Positions 26,765-34,668 of a stretch of DNA of 64,000 bases are shown in pieces. The stretch is from the NCBI RefSeq assembly GCF_000473265.1, contig NZ_KI421511.1:6182360-6246359 (forward strand), read 5' to 3'. This DNA is from Amycolatopsis thermoflava N1165. GTDB lineage: Bacteria; Actinomycetota; Actinomycetes; Mycobacteriales; Pseudonocardiaceae. The position numbers and the translations under genes are program-made. How positions within the stretch are numbered: position 1 is the stretch's first letter; every line of letters starts with the position of its first letter. The notes under the pieces are model-generated. The model was not told the origin of the DNA. It searched no databases and worked only from the letters and a program-made list of their open reading frames with translations.

Positions 26765-27016
26765 TCAGTGTTTGGCCACGTAGCGGCGCCAGAGGCGGCG
26801 CGGCTCCGGCTCACGCGGGGCGGGCACCAGCAGGTACGTCAGGCACTCCTCGCAGGTCCGGCCCGGCGGGGCGGTCATGGCGGCGGGGAGGAACCGCGCG
26901 CCGCACACCGCTTCCAGTTCCTGGCCGGCTGCCATGGCTGTGTCGGGGACCGCGTGCTCGGCCGTGCCGTCCGCGCTGGTCACCCAGACCGGGTGGTCGT
27001 CCGGGGTCGCTTCCAC
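26765..27016 (-). CDS. Small zinc-ribbon-like hypothetical protein
   Basis: An 83-residue cytoplasmic protein opening PVWVTSADGTAEHAVPD. It has one Cys in the middle (VCGARFLP) and a CEEC pair, a spacing compatible with a zinc or iron site. Proteins of this type are common in Pseudonocardiaceae without assigned function. The 3' end has a decayed tandem copy immediately downstream, which indicates local duplication. The GTG or ATG at 27016 begins a well-formed ORF. Confidence 0.65.
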   Translation of the reverse strand: MEATPDDHPVWVTSADGTAEHAVPDTAMAAGQELEAVCGARFLPAAMTAPPGRTCEECLTYLLVPAPREPEPRRLWRRYVAKH

Positions 27017-27096
27017 CGCTTCTCCCCTCCGCCGCTGCTCCGTCCGGGCCTACCCGCGGCCGTCCGGCTCAAGCCGGATTCACCTGGCCGTGGCGG

Positions 27097-27630
27097 TCAC
27101 CTCGGCCCGAAATCGAGGTTCAGGCAGGCCAGCCGCCCGCCCGCCGTCCCGGCGTGACCCGGGTCCGTGTGCGTGTGTGTCTCGTGGATGACCACGGAGC
27201 CGGGCAGCCGGTCGCCGTAGGTCCAGTCGACCCGCGACACGGCGAACCCGCTGCCGTTCGCGGACGTGGTGAAGTCCAGCCAGATCTCGTTGCGCGGGTT
27301 GGCGTACGCGGGGTCGGTCGAGGGCTGCACCGGGTCGGGAACGTGCTGGTAGTGCGGCCCCGAATCGTTCGGGGCCGCCCCGCAGGGCTTGGTGTGCACG
27401 TGGGCGCCGTACTCGCGGCCGGGCAGCAGGCCGCGCACGGACAGCGTGGTCAGGGTGCCCGTCACCGACGCCGTGAACGCCCGCGCGGCCGCCCCCTCCG
27501 GCACGAGGGCCGTGTTGTAGCGCACGACGGAGGCGCCGGCGCCCACCTGCGCGGCGGGGGCGGCGGCGGCTTCGGCGGGCCAGAGGGCCGGCAGCGCGGC
27601 CGCGGCGAGGGCCAAGGGGACGATTCGCAT
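27097..27630 (-). CDS. Secreted Cu/Zn superoxide dismutase-like protein
   Basis: A 177-residue protein with a Sec signal peptide (cleavage near AAAAPAAQ). It retains the SodC copper HVH pair (GAHVHTKPC), a further His pair (GPHYQH) and a late His region (VIHETHTHTDPGH) before GTAGGRLAC, the disulphide end. The usual zinc-loop HxxDLGN is replaced by PRNEIWLDF, so zinc binding is probably lost and enzymatic activity is uncertain. It is divergent from the DUF6328 gene. The ATG at 27630 opens the signal peptide. Confidence 0.75.
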   Translation of the reverse strand: MRIVPLALAAAALPALWPAEAAAAPAAQVGAGASVVRYNTALVPEGAAARAFTASVTGTLTTLSVRGLLPGREYGAHVHTKPCGAAPNDSGPHYQHVPDPVQPSTDPAYANPRNEIWLDFTTSANGSGFAVSRVDWTYGDRLPGSVVIHETHTHTDPGHAGTAGGRLACLNLDFGPR

Positions 27631-27688
27631 GATGTTCCATTTATCGGTCAATCTGTGACCAGGCAAATCCTCCCATAGGCTGATCTCC

Positions 27689-28204
27689 GTGAGCGGCCGT
27701 GACGAAGAGACCCCGAACCAGCGCCTCGCACGCAACGTGAACGAACTCCTCGGCGAGCTGCGGGTGGCGCAGGCCGGGGTGCAGATCCTGTTCGGTTTCC
27801 TCCTCACGGTGGTGTTCACCAGCGAGTTCCGCGCGGCCAGCGGGTTCGAGAAGGCCGTGCACCTGTCGGCGGTCCTGCTCGCGGTCGTCTCGACGGCGCT
27901 GCTGTCGTCGCCCGCGGCGTGGCACCGGATCCTGTTCCGCGCGGGCCGCCGCGACGACATCCTGCGGGCGGGCAACCGCGCCGTCCTGGCCGGCCTGGTG
28001 TGCCTGGCGGCCGCGATCACCGCGACGGTGTCGCTGATCGCGAAGGTGGTCTACGGCCCCATCGCGATGGCCGTCGTCGGCGGTCTGGTCGGCGTCACGT
28101 TCGCGGTGCTGTGGTTCGTGGTCCCGAACTTCCTGGCGAACCACTCCGCGAGCGACACCCGCCCGTCCCGGGTGCCGCCGAGCGACTCCGCCGCGGCCGA
28201 ATGA
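27689..28204 (+). CDS. DUF6328 family membrane protein
   Basis: A 171-residue integral membrane protein. A charged N-terminus with NQRLARNVNELLGELRVAQAGVQILFGFLL, the DUF6328 signature, leads into four hydrophobic helices at about residues 32-50, 60-78, 95-115 and 125-145. A short disordered tail follows. Function is unknown. The GTG at 27689 is the only start before the signature. Confidence 0.8.
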   Translation: MSGRDEETPNQRLARNVNELLGELRVAQAGVQILFGFLLTVVFTSEFRAASGFEKAVHLSAVLLAVVSTALLSSPAAWHRILFRAGRRDDILRAGNRAVLAGLVCLAAAITATVSLIAKVVYGPIAMAVVGGLVGVTFAVLWFVVPNFLANHSASDTRPSRVPPSDSAAAE

Positions 28205-28263
28205 GGGACAGGTTGAACTGACCTCCGTAGTCGGGCGGGTCCGTTCTGCGTACGCATGGGTGG

Positions 28264-29535
28264 ATGAAGGTTCTCATCCTCACGCACGGTAGCCGCGGCG
28301 ATGTGCAGCCGTTCGCCGCGCTGGCCCGAGCCCTGCGAGCAGCCGGCCACCACGTGGTCATCGGCCTGCCCGACTCGATGACCACGCTGGTCGAGACCCG
28401 GGGGGTTGACGTCGTGCGGTTCAGCGACATTGCCGCGAAGCTGGTCAACTACCCGGAGTTCCAGGAGATGGCGGAGAGCAACTTCCGCGGGTTGCGGGGG
28501 AAGAAGACCGCACTGGCACTGCGGCCCAAGTACGTGGGGATCATCGCCGAGGCGCTGGATGATCTTGCGAAAGCGGGGCAGCAGGGGGCCGGTGCTGACC
28601 TCGTCGTCCACAACGTCAGCCTGCCCGGGCACGAGGTCGCGGAGCTGCTCGGCGTACCAGCTCTTCCGGTCGGCTTGCAGCCCTTCTGGGTACCGACCAG
28701 GGCGTTCCCCGAGGGGCGGTTCCCGTGCCGGGTTCCGTCGCTGATGAACAGGGCCACCTACATCTGGGCTCGCGTGATGCTCGCGTACTACGAGGGGAGC
28801 TCGGTGCGCGACTGGCGCAACGAGACGTTGCGCCTGCCCTACCGGTGGAATCACCGGAACTACCTTCGCGGCCGTGGCGGGCCTGCGGTGGGGATGCTGC
28901 ACGGCTTCAGCCGGCATGTACTGCCACGGCAGCTCGATTACCCGCCGTGGGTCCACACCACCGGGTTCTGGACCTTGCCGGCCGGGTCTGGTTGGTCACC
29001 TCCGCAGAGCCTGTCCGAATTCCTGTCGGCGGGTGAGCCGCCCGTGTACATCGGCTTCGGCAGCAACATCGGTCCGAACGCGGCGAGGACGGGCGTTGTT
29101 GTTGCGGAAGCTGTGCGCCGGGCGAAGGTTCGTGCTGTGGTTGCGACAGGATGGGGTGCGATCACGGCGGGAGCGCGGGACGATCAGTTGTACTACGTCG
29201 ACCAGGTCCCGCACGATTGGTTGCTGCCCCAGATGGCGGCGGTGGTTCACCAGTGTGGCGGTACGATCAGCGCGGCCGTGGTCGCCGGCAGGCCGCAGGT
29301 CGTCTGCCCGTTCGGGTTCAGCGACATGCCCTACTACGCGAGTCGCATGCATGCTCTTGGGGTTGCGCCGCCCCCACTGCCACAACGAAGCCTGACTGCT
29401 GCCGACCTCGGGGACGCCATCAGCCGGGCGGTTTCGGACCGGGACATGGCAGGTCGAGCGCAAGAGCTGGGCCGTTTGTCGCGAGCGGAAGGGGGTGCCG
29501 CGGCGGCTGTGGACGTGATCGAAACGATCACCTGA
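28264..29535 (+). CDS. GT1 family glycosyltransferase (MGT/UGT type)
   Basis: A 423-residue GT-B enzyme. The N-terminal acceptor domain opens MKVLILTHGSRGDVQPF, as in sterol/macrolide glycosyltransferases. The C-terminal donor domain has PPVYIGFGSNIG and the UDP-sugar motif HQCGGTISAAVVAGRPQVVCPFGFSDMPYYA. It transfers a hexose to a hydrophobic acceptor such as a macrolide, flavonoid, sterol or lipid. The gene ends at a strong terminator. Third-position GC is a little lower than in most neighbours (7 A/T in the first 50 codons by hand count). Confidence 0.92.
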   Translation: MKVLILTHGSRGDVQPFAALARALRAAGHHVVIGLPDSMTTLVETRGVDVVRFSDIAAKLVNYPEFQEMAESNFRGLRGKKTALALRPKYVGIIAEALDDLAKAGQQGAGADLVVHNVSLPGHEVAELLGVPALPVGLQPFWVPTRAFPEGRFPCRVPSLMNRATYIWARVMLAYYEGSSVRDWRNETLRLPYRWNHRNYLRGRGGPAVGMLHGFSRHVLPRQLDYPPWVHTTGFWTLPAGSGWSPPQSLSEFLSAGEPPVYIGFGSNIGPNAARTGVVVAEAVRRAKVRAVVATGWGAITAGARDDQLYYVDQVPHDWLLPQMAAVVHQCGGTISAAVVAGRPQVVCPFGFSDMPYYASRMHALGVAPPPLPQRSLTAADLGDAISRAVSDRDMAGRAQELGRLSRAEGGAAAAVDVIETIT

Positions 29536-29565
29536 CGCCCTCTGCTTCCAAGCAGACCTTCACCT

Positions 29566-29609
29566 GAAGCGCCGAGCGCACCCGACCGGGCGGGCTCGGC
29601 GCTTCTTTT
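29566..29609 (+). terminator. Rho-independent terminator
   Basis: A perfect 12-bp GC-rich stem (29566-29577 with 29594-29605), a 16-nt loop and TTTT at 29606-29609. It closes the glycosyltransferase transcription unit and separates it from the GH2 gene. Confidence 0.9.
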
Positions 29610-29699
29610 GCGATCCGGTTCGACATTGTGGCCGCCCTCCGCAGTTTGCTAACTTGTTCAGAGTTCGACAGTTGGCACGCAGGTTCTGCTAGGAGAAAC

Positions 29700-31541
29700 A
29701 TGATCCCCAGGGCGGAGTATCCGCGTCCGCAGTTCGTCCGGCCCGACTGGCTTTGCCTCAACGGGAATTGGCAGTTCGAGGTGGACCGCGCGGATTCGGG
29801 ACTTGAGCGGGGTCTGACCGAGCGTGAGCTGACGGGCGAGATCGTTGTGCCCTTCTGCCCTGAATCGGAGTTGTCCGGTGTCGAGGACGTGGATTTCATG
29901 GAGGCGGTGTGGTATCGGCGCACTGTCCTCGTGCCGGCCGACTGGCGCGGCCGGAAGGTCTTGTTGCACTTCCAGGCGGTTGATCACGACGCCACGGTGT
30001 GGGTCAACGGACACGAGGTGGCGCGGCATCGGGGCGGCTGGACGCCGTTCACGGCTGACCTGAGTGACGTGGTTGCCCCGGGCGAGGACGCGACCATCGT
30101 CGTCCGGGCGCGCGACCCGCGTACCGGCCCGCAGGCGCGGGGCAAACAGTCTGAATGTTACGAGAACTACACCGCCTACTACACCCGGACCACCGGGATC
30201 TGGCAAACCGTCTGGCTGGAGCCAGTACCGGAGAGCCACCTCCTCCGGCCTCGGATCACGCCAGAACTGGCCACCTCGTCGTTCACGGTCGAGGCCCGGG
30301 TCACCGGACCGAAGCGGGGTCTGGTCGTCCGAGCCAGGCTGTCCGACTCGTCAGGCGAGCTGGCTTCTGCGACCGCTCGTGTGGACCTGGACTTCACCAC
30401 CAGGGTCGAACTGACCGTGCCGGCAGGTCGCCGCCGGCTCTGGTGTCCCGAGGACCCAGCGTTGTACGACATCACCATCGAGCTCGTCGATGGTGACGGA
30501 CGCCTGATCGACTCCGCGCAGAGTTACGCGGGATTGCGTGGGATCGCCATCGATGACAAGGCTGTTCTGCTGAACGGCCGCCCGGTTTTCCAGCGACTCG
30601 TTCTCGACCAGGGCTACTACCCTGACGGCCTGATGACCGCACCATCCGAGAAAGCACTGGTCAAAGACATCGAATTGGCCATGTCGGCGGGCTTCAACGG
30701 GGCGCGTCTCCACCAGAAGGTGTTCGAGGAGAGGTTCCTCTACCACTGCGACCGGTTGGGCTACCTGGTCTGGGGGGAGTTTGGCGACTGGGGTGCCTAT
30801 ACCGGTGCCGCGGTAGATTGCCAACAGCCGACCGCGTCCTTCACCACGCAGTGGCTCGAGGTCCTCGAGCGCGACCACTCGCACCCGTCGATCGTCGGTT
30901 GGTGCCCGCTGAACGAGACCCTGCAGACCATGCACGACCGAATCACGGTGCTCGACGACGTCACCCGGGGTATGTTCCTCGCGACGAAGGCGGCTGACCG
31001 TTCCCGCCCGGTCATCGACGCTTCCGGCTACTCGCACCGCATGCTCGAGACGGACGTGTACGACTCGCACAACTACGAACAGGACCCGGCGAAGTTCGCT
31101 GAGGCGATGGCTGGGATCGGGATGAATCGTCCCTTCGTCAACGGCGAGAGCGATCTGCCTCTGCCGAGGCACCTACCGGATGGTCCGTGGTCGGTGCCGT
31201 ACGGCGGTCAGCCCTATTTCTGCAGCGAATTCGGCGGTATCTGGTGGAATTCCGACAGTGAACCTGGCGAGGACTCGTGGGGTTACGGTGAGGCTCCACG
31301 TTCTCTCGACGAGTTCTACCGCCGGTTCGAGGGTTTGGTGTCGGTCCTGCTCGACAACATGTACATGTTCGGCTATTGCTACACCCAGTTGACCGACGTT
31401 TTCCAGGAACAAAACGGCCTTTTCCGGTTCGATCGCTCCGCGAAGTTCGATGTGGCTCGGATCCGGGCGGCGCAGAGCGCCGTCGCCGCGATCGAAAAGG
31501 TGTCCCCGATTCCTGATCGGTCTGATCAGACTGCATTGTGA
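29700..31541 (+). CDS. GH2 family glycosidase
   Basis: A 613-residue retaining glycosidase. The jelly-roll sugar-binding domain (LNGNWQFEVDR, VNGHEVARHRGGWTPF) is followed by an immunoglobulin-like domain and a TIM barrel. The acid/base is E406 (GWCPLNE) and the nucleophile E510 (FCSEFGG). Beta-galactosidase, glucuronidase and mannosidase specificities cannot be separated by eye. There is no signal peptide. The ATG at 29700 follows AGGAGA; an upstream in-frame start has no ribosome site. Codon use is less GC-biased (10 A/T thirds in the first 50 codons by hand count). Confidence 0.9.
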   Translation: MIPRAEYPRPQFVRPDWLCLNGNWQFEVDRADSGLERGLTERELTGEIVVPFCPESELSGVEDVDFMEAVWYRRTVLVPADWRGRKVLLHFQAVDHDATVWVNGHEVARHRGGWTPFTADLSDVVAPGEDATIVVRARDPRTGPQARGKQSECYENYTAYYTRTTGIWQTVWLEPVPESHLLRPRITPELATSSFTVEARVTGPKRGLVVRARLSDSSGELASATARVDLDFTTRVELTVPAGRRRLWCPEDPALYDITIELVDGDGRLIDSAQSYAGLRGIAIDDKAVLLNGRPVFQRLVLDQGYYPDGLMTAPSEKALVKDIELAMSAGFNGARLHQKVFEERFLYHCDRLGYLVWGEFGDWGAYTGAAVDCQQPTASFTTQWLEVLERDHSHPSIVGWCPLNETLQTMHDRITVLDDVTRGMFLATKAADRSRPVIDASGYSHRMLETDVYDSHNYEQDPAKFAEAMAGIGMNRPFVNGESDLPLPRHLPDGPWSVPYGGQPYFCSEFGGIWWNSDSEPGEDSWGYGEAPRSLDEFYRRFEGLVSVLLDNMYMFGYCYTQLTDVFQEQNGLFRFDRSAKFDVARIRAAQSAVAAIEKVSPIPDRSDQTAL

Positions 31542-31660
31542 CCTCCGTCGCCTGAAGTCATCGCCGTGTGCGGTTCGCCCAGGTCCGGTCATGGTGTCCA
31601 TCGGAGGCGGCTGTTCGTCGCGCACATCCGATGGCGCAGGACCGGAGGTCGAGGGGAAGC

Positions 31661-33253
31661 ATGCGGAACCGATGTCCGTCGGCCGCGGATGCGCGTGCGG
31701 GATGGCGCCAGTGGGCAGCTGTGGCGTTGCTGGCCCTGCCCATGTTGATGACGGCGCTCGACACCAGCGTCCTCTACCTCGCATTGCCGCACCTCAGCCT
31801 CGCGCTGGGGGCGACCAGCGTTCAGCAGTTGTGGATCCTGGACATCTACGTGTTCTTGGTCGCCGGCCTACTGATGACCATGGGCACGGTCGGGGAGCGG
31901 ATCGGGCGGCGCCGGTTGTTGCTGGCCGGGGCGGCCGCCTTCGGAGCTGCCTCGGTTCTGGCCGCGTACTCGACGAGTGTTGCGATGCTGGTGGTCGCGC
32001 GGGCGGCAATGGGAATCGCCGGTGCGGCCCTCCTGCCGACCGCGCTCTCCCTGATCAGTTGCATATTCGTCGATGCCAGGCGGCGAGCGGCCGCCATCGC
32101 CATCGGTTCGTCCTGCGTGATGATCGGAGCGGCGATCGGCCCGGTGGCCGGAGGGCTCCTGCTGGGACGGTTCTGGTGGGGATCCGTGTTCCTGGTCGGC
32201 GCCGTGGGAATGGTCGTCCTGCTGGCCGCGGGACCACTGATACTTCCGGAATACCGTCGTGCGGAGGTCAAACGTCCCGACCTCACGAGCGTGGTGCTTT
32301 CCTTGGTCGCCATCCTGTCAGTCGTCTACGGCGTCAAGGAGCTGGCGCGTAACGGTTGGCACCCGATTCACATTGTGATGATCGTCGCGGGAGCGAGCGT
32401 CGGTGCCGCGTTCCTCTTCCGTCAGCGCTTCTTGGCCGATCCGCTGGTGAACCTGAGCCTGTTCCGGAGACGGAGGTTCACCGGTGCGTTCGTGGTGATG
32501 CTCGGCTCACAGATCGTCCTGGGCGGCACCTACGTGTTCATCCCCCTGTACCTGCAGTTGGTGCAGGGGTTCACGCCGGTGCACGCCGGGGCTTGGTTGG
32601 TCCCCCAGTCCGTCACGGCCGTCGTCAGCACACAGTTGAGCCTGTACTTCGTCCGCCGGTTCCCGCTATCCGCGGTGCTGGCCGGCGCACTGATCGTATG
32701 TATGACCGGGTGTGTCCTCCTCGTGGCGGGCAGTGGTCTCTGGCTCGTCATCGCGGGTTCGCTGGTCCTCTACCTCGGCGTTCTGCCGGTCGTGACACTC
32801 GCGTCCGACTTGGTGGTCGGGTCGGTCGACGCCGCCGGCGCCGGTTCGGTTTCGTCGCTGTTGCAGACGAACAACCACCTGGGCAGTGCAGTGGGGCTGG
32901 CGTTCCTAGGAAGCATCGGCAGTGCCGTCTACCGCGGTGCGACCGAACTTCCACTCGGACTGCGTGCCGACCAAGCCGAGCAGGCGAAGGAGGGCCTGTC
33001 AGGGGCGCTCGCGGTCGCGGCGAGGCTGCCGGCCGGTGACGGGGACAGGCTGGTCGACTCCGCCCGCCAGGGGTTCGTCATGAGCATGCACGTCGTCGGC
33101 GGACTCGGAGCCCTCGCGATGCTCGCGCTCGCTGTGTTCGCGTTCATACTGCTGCGGCCGCGGCCCGGCCCCGGAGATGGGCCGAGAGGTGGCGTCAGTA
33201 CAACCGGTGCAGCCAGGCGCGCCAGATCAGCGCCGTCGGCACCACGGAAGTGA
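31661..33253 (+). CDS. DHA2-type (14-helix) MFS exporter
   Basis: A 530-residue drug/proton antiporter of the QacA/EmrB type. The signature LDTSVLYLALPHLSLALG lies in helix 1, MGTVGERIGRRRLLL follows helix 2, and the multidrug motif C region is GAAIGPVAGGLLL. Fourteen hydrophobic segments are consistent with DHA2. The ATG at 31661 follows AGGGGA. It lies 119 nt after the GH2 gene and probably shares its transcript. The last 59 nt overlap the convergent DUF3040 gene and encode a low-complexity tail. Confidence 0.9.
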   Translation: MRNRCPSAADARAGWRQWAAVALLALPMLMTALDTSVLYLALPHLSLALGATSVQQLWILDIYVFLVAGLLMTMGTVGERIGRRRLLLAGAAAFGAASVLAAYSTSVAMLVVARAAMGIAGAALLPTALSLISCIFVDARRRAAAIAIGSSCVMIGAAIGPVAGGLLLGRFWWGSVFLVGAVGMVVLLAAGPLILPEYRRAEVKRPDLTSVVLSLVAILSVVYGVKELARNGWHPIHIVMIVAGASVGAAFLFRQRFLADPLVNLSLFRRRRFTGAFVVMLGSQIVLGGTYVFIPLYLQLVQGFTPVHAGAWLVPQSVTAVVSTQLSLYFVRRFPLSAVLAGALIVCMTGCVLLVAGSGLWLVIAGSLVLYLGVLPVVTLASDLVVGSVDAAGAGSVSSLLQTNNHLGSAVGLAFLGSIGSAVYRGATELPLGLRADQAEQAKEGLSGALAVAARLPAGDGDRLVDSARQGFVMSMHVVGGLGALAMLALAVFAFILLRPRPGPGDGPRGGVSTTGAARRARSAPSAPRK

Positions 33254-33479
33254 ACACGGTCCCGATCACGAACAGGATCACTGCCTGTGACTGGGCGGCC
33301 GCCACGAGCAGGAACAGCCCCAGCACGGGCGAGCAGAGGATCCCGAGCACGGACAGCAAGATGCCGGACACGCGCATCGGCCGTAGTTCGGCAAGCCGTT
33401 GCGCCAGCCGTGGGTTTTCGGCGGCCAGTTGCCGCTCGATTTCCGAGAGCCGTCGCTGTTCTTCACCGTGGAGTGCCAT
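33195..33479 (-). CDS. DUF3040 small membrane protein
   Basis: A 94-residue protein with an N-terminal amphipathic helix starting MALHGEEQRRLSEIERQL, the DUF3040 hallmark. Two membrane helices follow at about residues 38-60 and 65-85. Function is unknown. The ATG at 33479 was preferred to a GTG three codons upstream because it begins the conserved motif. The 3' end overlaps the convergent exporter gene by 59 nt. Confidence 0.85.
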   Translation of the reverse strand: MALHGEEQRRLSEIERQLAAENPRLAQRLAELRPMRVSGILLSVLGILCSPVLGLFLLVAAAQSQAVILFVIGTVFTSVVPTALIWRAWLHRLY

Positions 33480-33584
33480 CGCCCGCACCGCCTCTACCGA
33501 CCAGTATTGCTCGCCGACGGGTCCTTGTCACGATGTGATCTGCGCTGTGCTTTGGCTGTCGTCCCGTGCACCCTCACGGTGAGT

Positions 33585-33598
33585 AGGTAATATTACCT
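33585..33598. promoter_or_regulatory. 14-bp perfect palindrome upstream of small ORF/crcB
   Basis: AGGTAATATTACCT is perfectly symmetric, A/T-rich in an otherwise GC-rich region, and sits about 107 nt before the 39-codon ORF and about 106 nt before the DUF3040 gene. It is a likely operator of an unidentified regulator. It does not match the iron box of IdeR/DtxR well enough to assign. Confidence 0.5.
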
Positions 33599-33704
33599 CC
33601 CGTTAACCCGATCGCGGGAACCAAAGGGCGAGGGGAGAGCGTCCGATCCTGCGAGAACGAACCGTGTGGGAGTGCACGCGCGGGCGAGGGAGAAGGTGCT
33701 GTTG

Positions 33705-33824
33705 ATGAGCAAGACCGACGAGCGCGTCATCGGTGACACGCCGATCTTCGAGGCGCTGCGCGAGGAGTTCGACTTCGACCGCCTGCTCGAGGACCTGGTC
33801 GAGGAGCCGAAGCAGGCCGAGTGA
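33705..33824 (+). CDS. Acidic 39-residue protein upstream of crcB
   Basis: A small ORF running from ATG 33705 to TGA 33824. It encodes a very acidic peptide beginning MSKTDERVIGDTPIFEAL, with a helical stretch rich in Glu, Asp and Leu. All but one of its codons end in G or C, which is strong evidence of coding. An AGGGAG/GAAGG purine tract lies 7-17 nt upstream. It ends 19 nt before the first crcB start, so it is probably the first gene of that operon. I do not recognise a family. Confidence 0.7.
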   Translation: MSKTDERVIGDTPIFEALREEFDFDRLLEDLVEEPKQAE

Positions 33825-33843
33825 GACGTTACGGTGGGTGGCT

Positions 33844-34269
33844 GTGAGCGGTGATCCCGGCACGGCCACCACCACTCGCCGATCGCAGGCCCAGGTCGTG
33901 GCGGCCGTGGCGATCGGCGGTGGGATCGGTGCGCTGGCCAGATACGAACTGACCACCACCTGGCCGACAGTGCCGGGCCAGTTCCCGTGGACGACGTTCT
34001 TCGTCAACGTCACCGGCTGCCTCCTGATCGGCGTCCTGATGGTGCTGGTCACCGAGGTCCGCGTGGCGCACCACCTGGTCCGGCCCTTCCTCGGGGTCGG
34101 CGTCCTCGGCGGGTTCACCACGTTTTCCACCTACACGGTGGAAATCCACGGACTGCTGAAGCCGGGCTCGGCGGGCATGGCGCTCGCCTACCTCGGCGGA
34201 ACGCTTCTGACCGCTGGGCTCGCCGTCCTCACCGGGGTCGCCGTCACGCGCCGGCTGGCAGGCCGATGA
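33844..34269 (+). CDS. crcB: Fluoride exporter CrcB/Fluc, subunit 1
   Basis: A 141-residue, four-helix fluoride channel subunit. The motifs are GGGIGALARYEL (helix 1), WTTFFVNVTGCLLIGVLM (the conserved Asn region) and GVLGGFTTFSTYTVE, the phenylalanine-box and central sodium-site segment. Fluc channels are dual-topology dimers. Gram-positive bacteria often use two paralogues, as here. The GTG at 33844 was chosen; the adjacent upstream GTG codons are possible. No fluoride riboswitch is evident upstream. Confidence 0.92.
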   Translation: MSGDPGTATTTRRSQAQVVAAVAIGGGIGALARYELTTTWPTVPGQFPWTTFFVNVTGCLLIGVLMVLVTEVRVAHHLVRPFLGVGVLGGFTTFSTYTVEIHGLLKPGSAGMALAYLGGTLLTAGLAVLTGVAVTRRLAGR

Positions 34270-34637
34270 CGGCTGTCCTCGTCATCGCCGGCGCGATGAT
34301 CGGCGCACCCCTGCGCTACCTCACCGACCGTGCCGTGCGGGCACGGCACGGTGGCCCGTTCCCGTGGGGCACGCTGCTGGTCAACCTGGCCGGCTGCCTG
34401 GTCCTCGGGGGCCTCACCGGTGCCGGCGCCGCGCTGCCCGCCCCGCTGTTCGCGCTGCTCGGCACCGGTTTCTGCGGCGCGCTGACCACATACAGCACGT
34501 TCAGCTACGAGACGTTGCGGCTGGTCGAGCAGAAGGCGTACTTCTACGCGGTGATGAACATCGTGCTCAGCGTCGCCGCCGGGGTCGGTGGCGCGTATGT
34601 CGGATTTGCCGCTGTGCAGGCGTTTGTGGCGATGTGA
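34266..34637 (+). CDS. crcB: Fluoride exporter CrcB/Fluc, subunit 2
   Basis: A 123-residue partner of the preceding gene, overlapping it as ATGA. The motifs repeat: GAMIGAPLRYLTDR, WGTLLVNLAGCLVLGGL and TGFCGALTTYSTFSYE. Together the two probably make a heterodimeric fluoride channel of the inner membrane. Four hydrophobic helices span the whole length, as expected for the family. Confidence 0.92.
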   Translation: MTAVLVIAGAMIGAPLRYLTDRAVRARHGGPFPWGTLLVNLAGCLVLGGLTGAGAALPAPLFALLGTGFCGALTTYSTFSYETLRLVEQKAYFYAVMNIVLSVAAGVGGAYVGFAAVQAFVAM

Positions 34638-34668
34638 CGATCACTCCGCGTCGTGCCACGCTGACGCC

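Noticed and set aside
29628-29699. Longer N-terminus of the GH2 protein
   Set aside because: The added 24 residues lie upstream of an excellent AGGAGA ribosome site at the ATG at 29700 and do not look like part of the family.
33600-33843. Fluoride riboswitch ahead of crcB
   Set aside because: I could not find the conserved GGNGAUGG...CGCC core and pseudoknot arrangement by eye; a covariance-model search would settle it.
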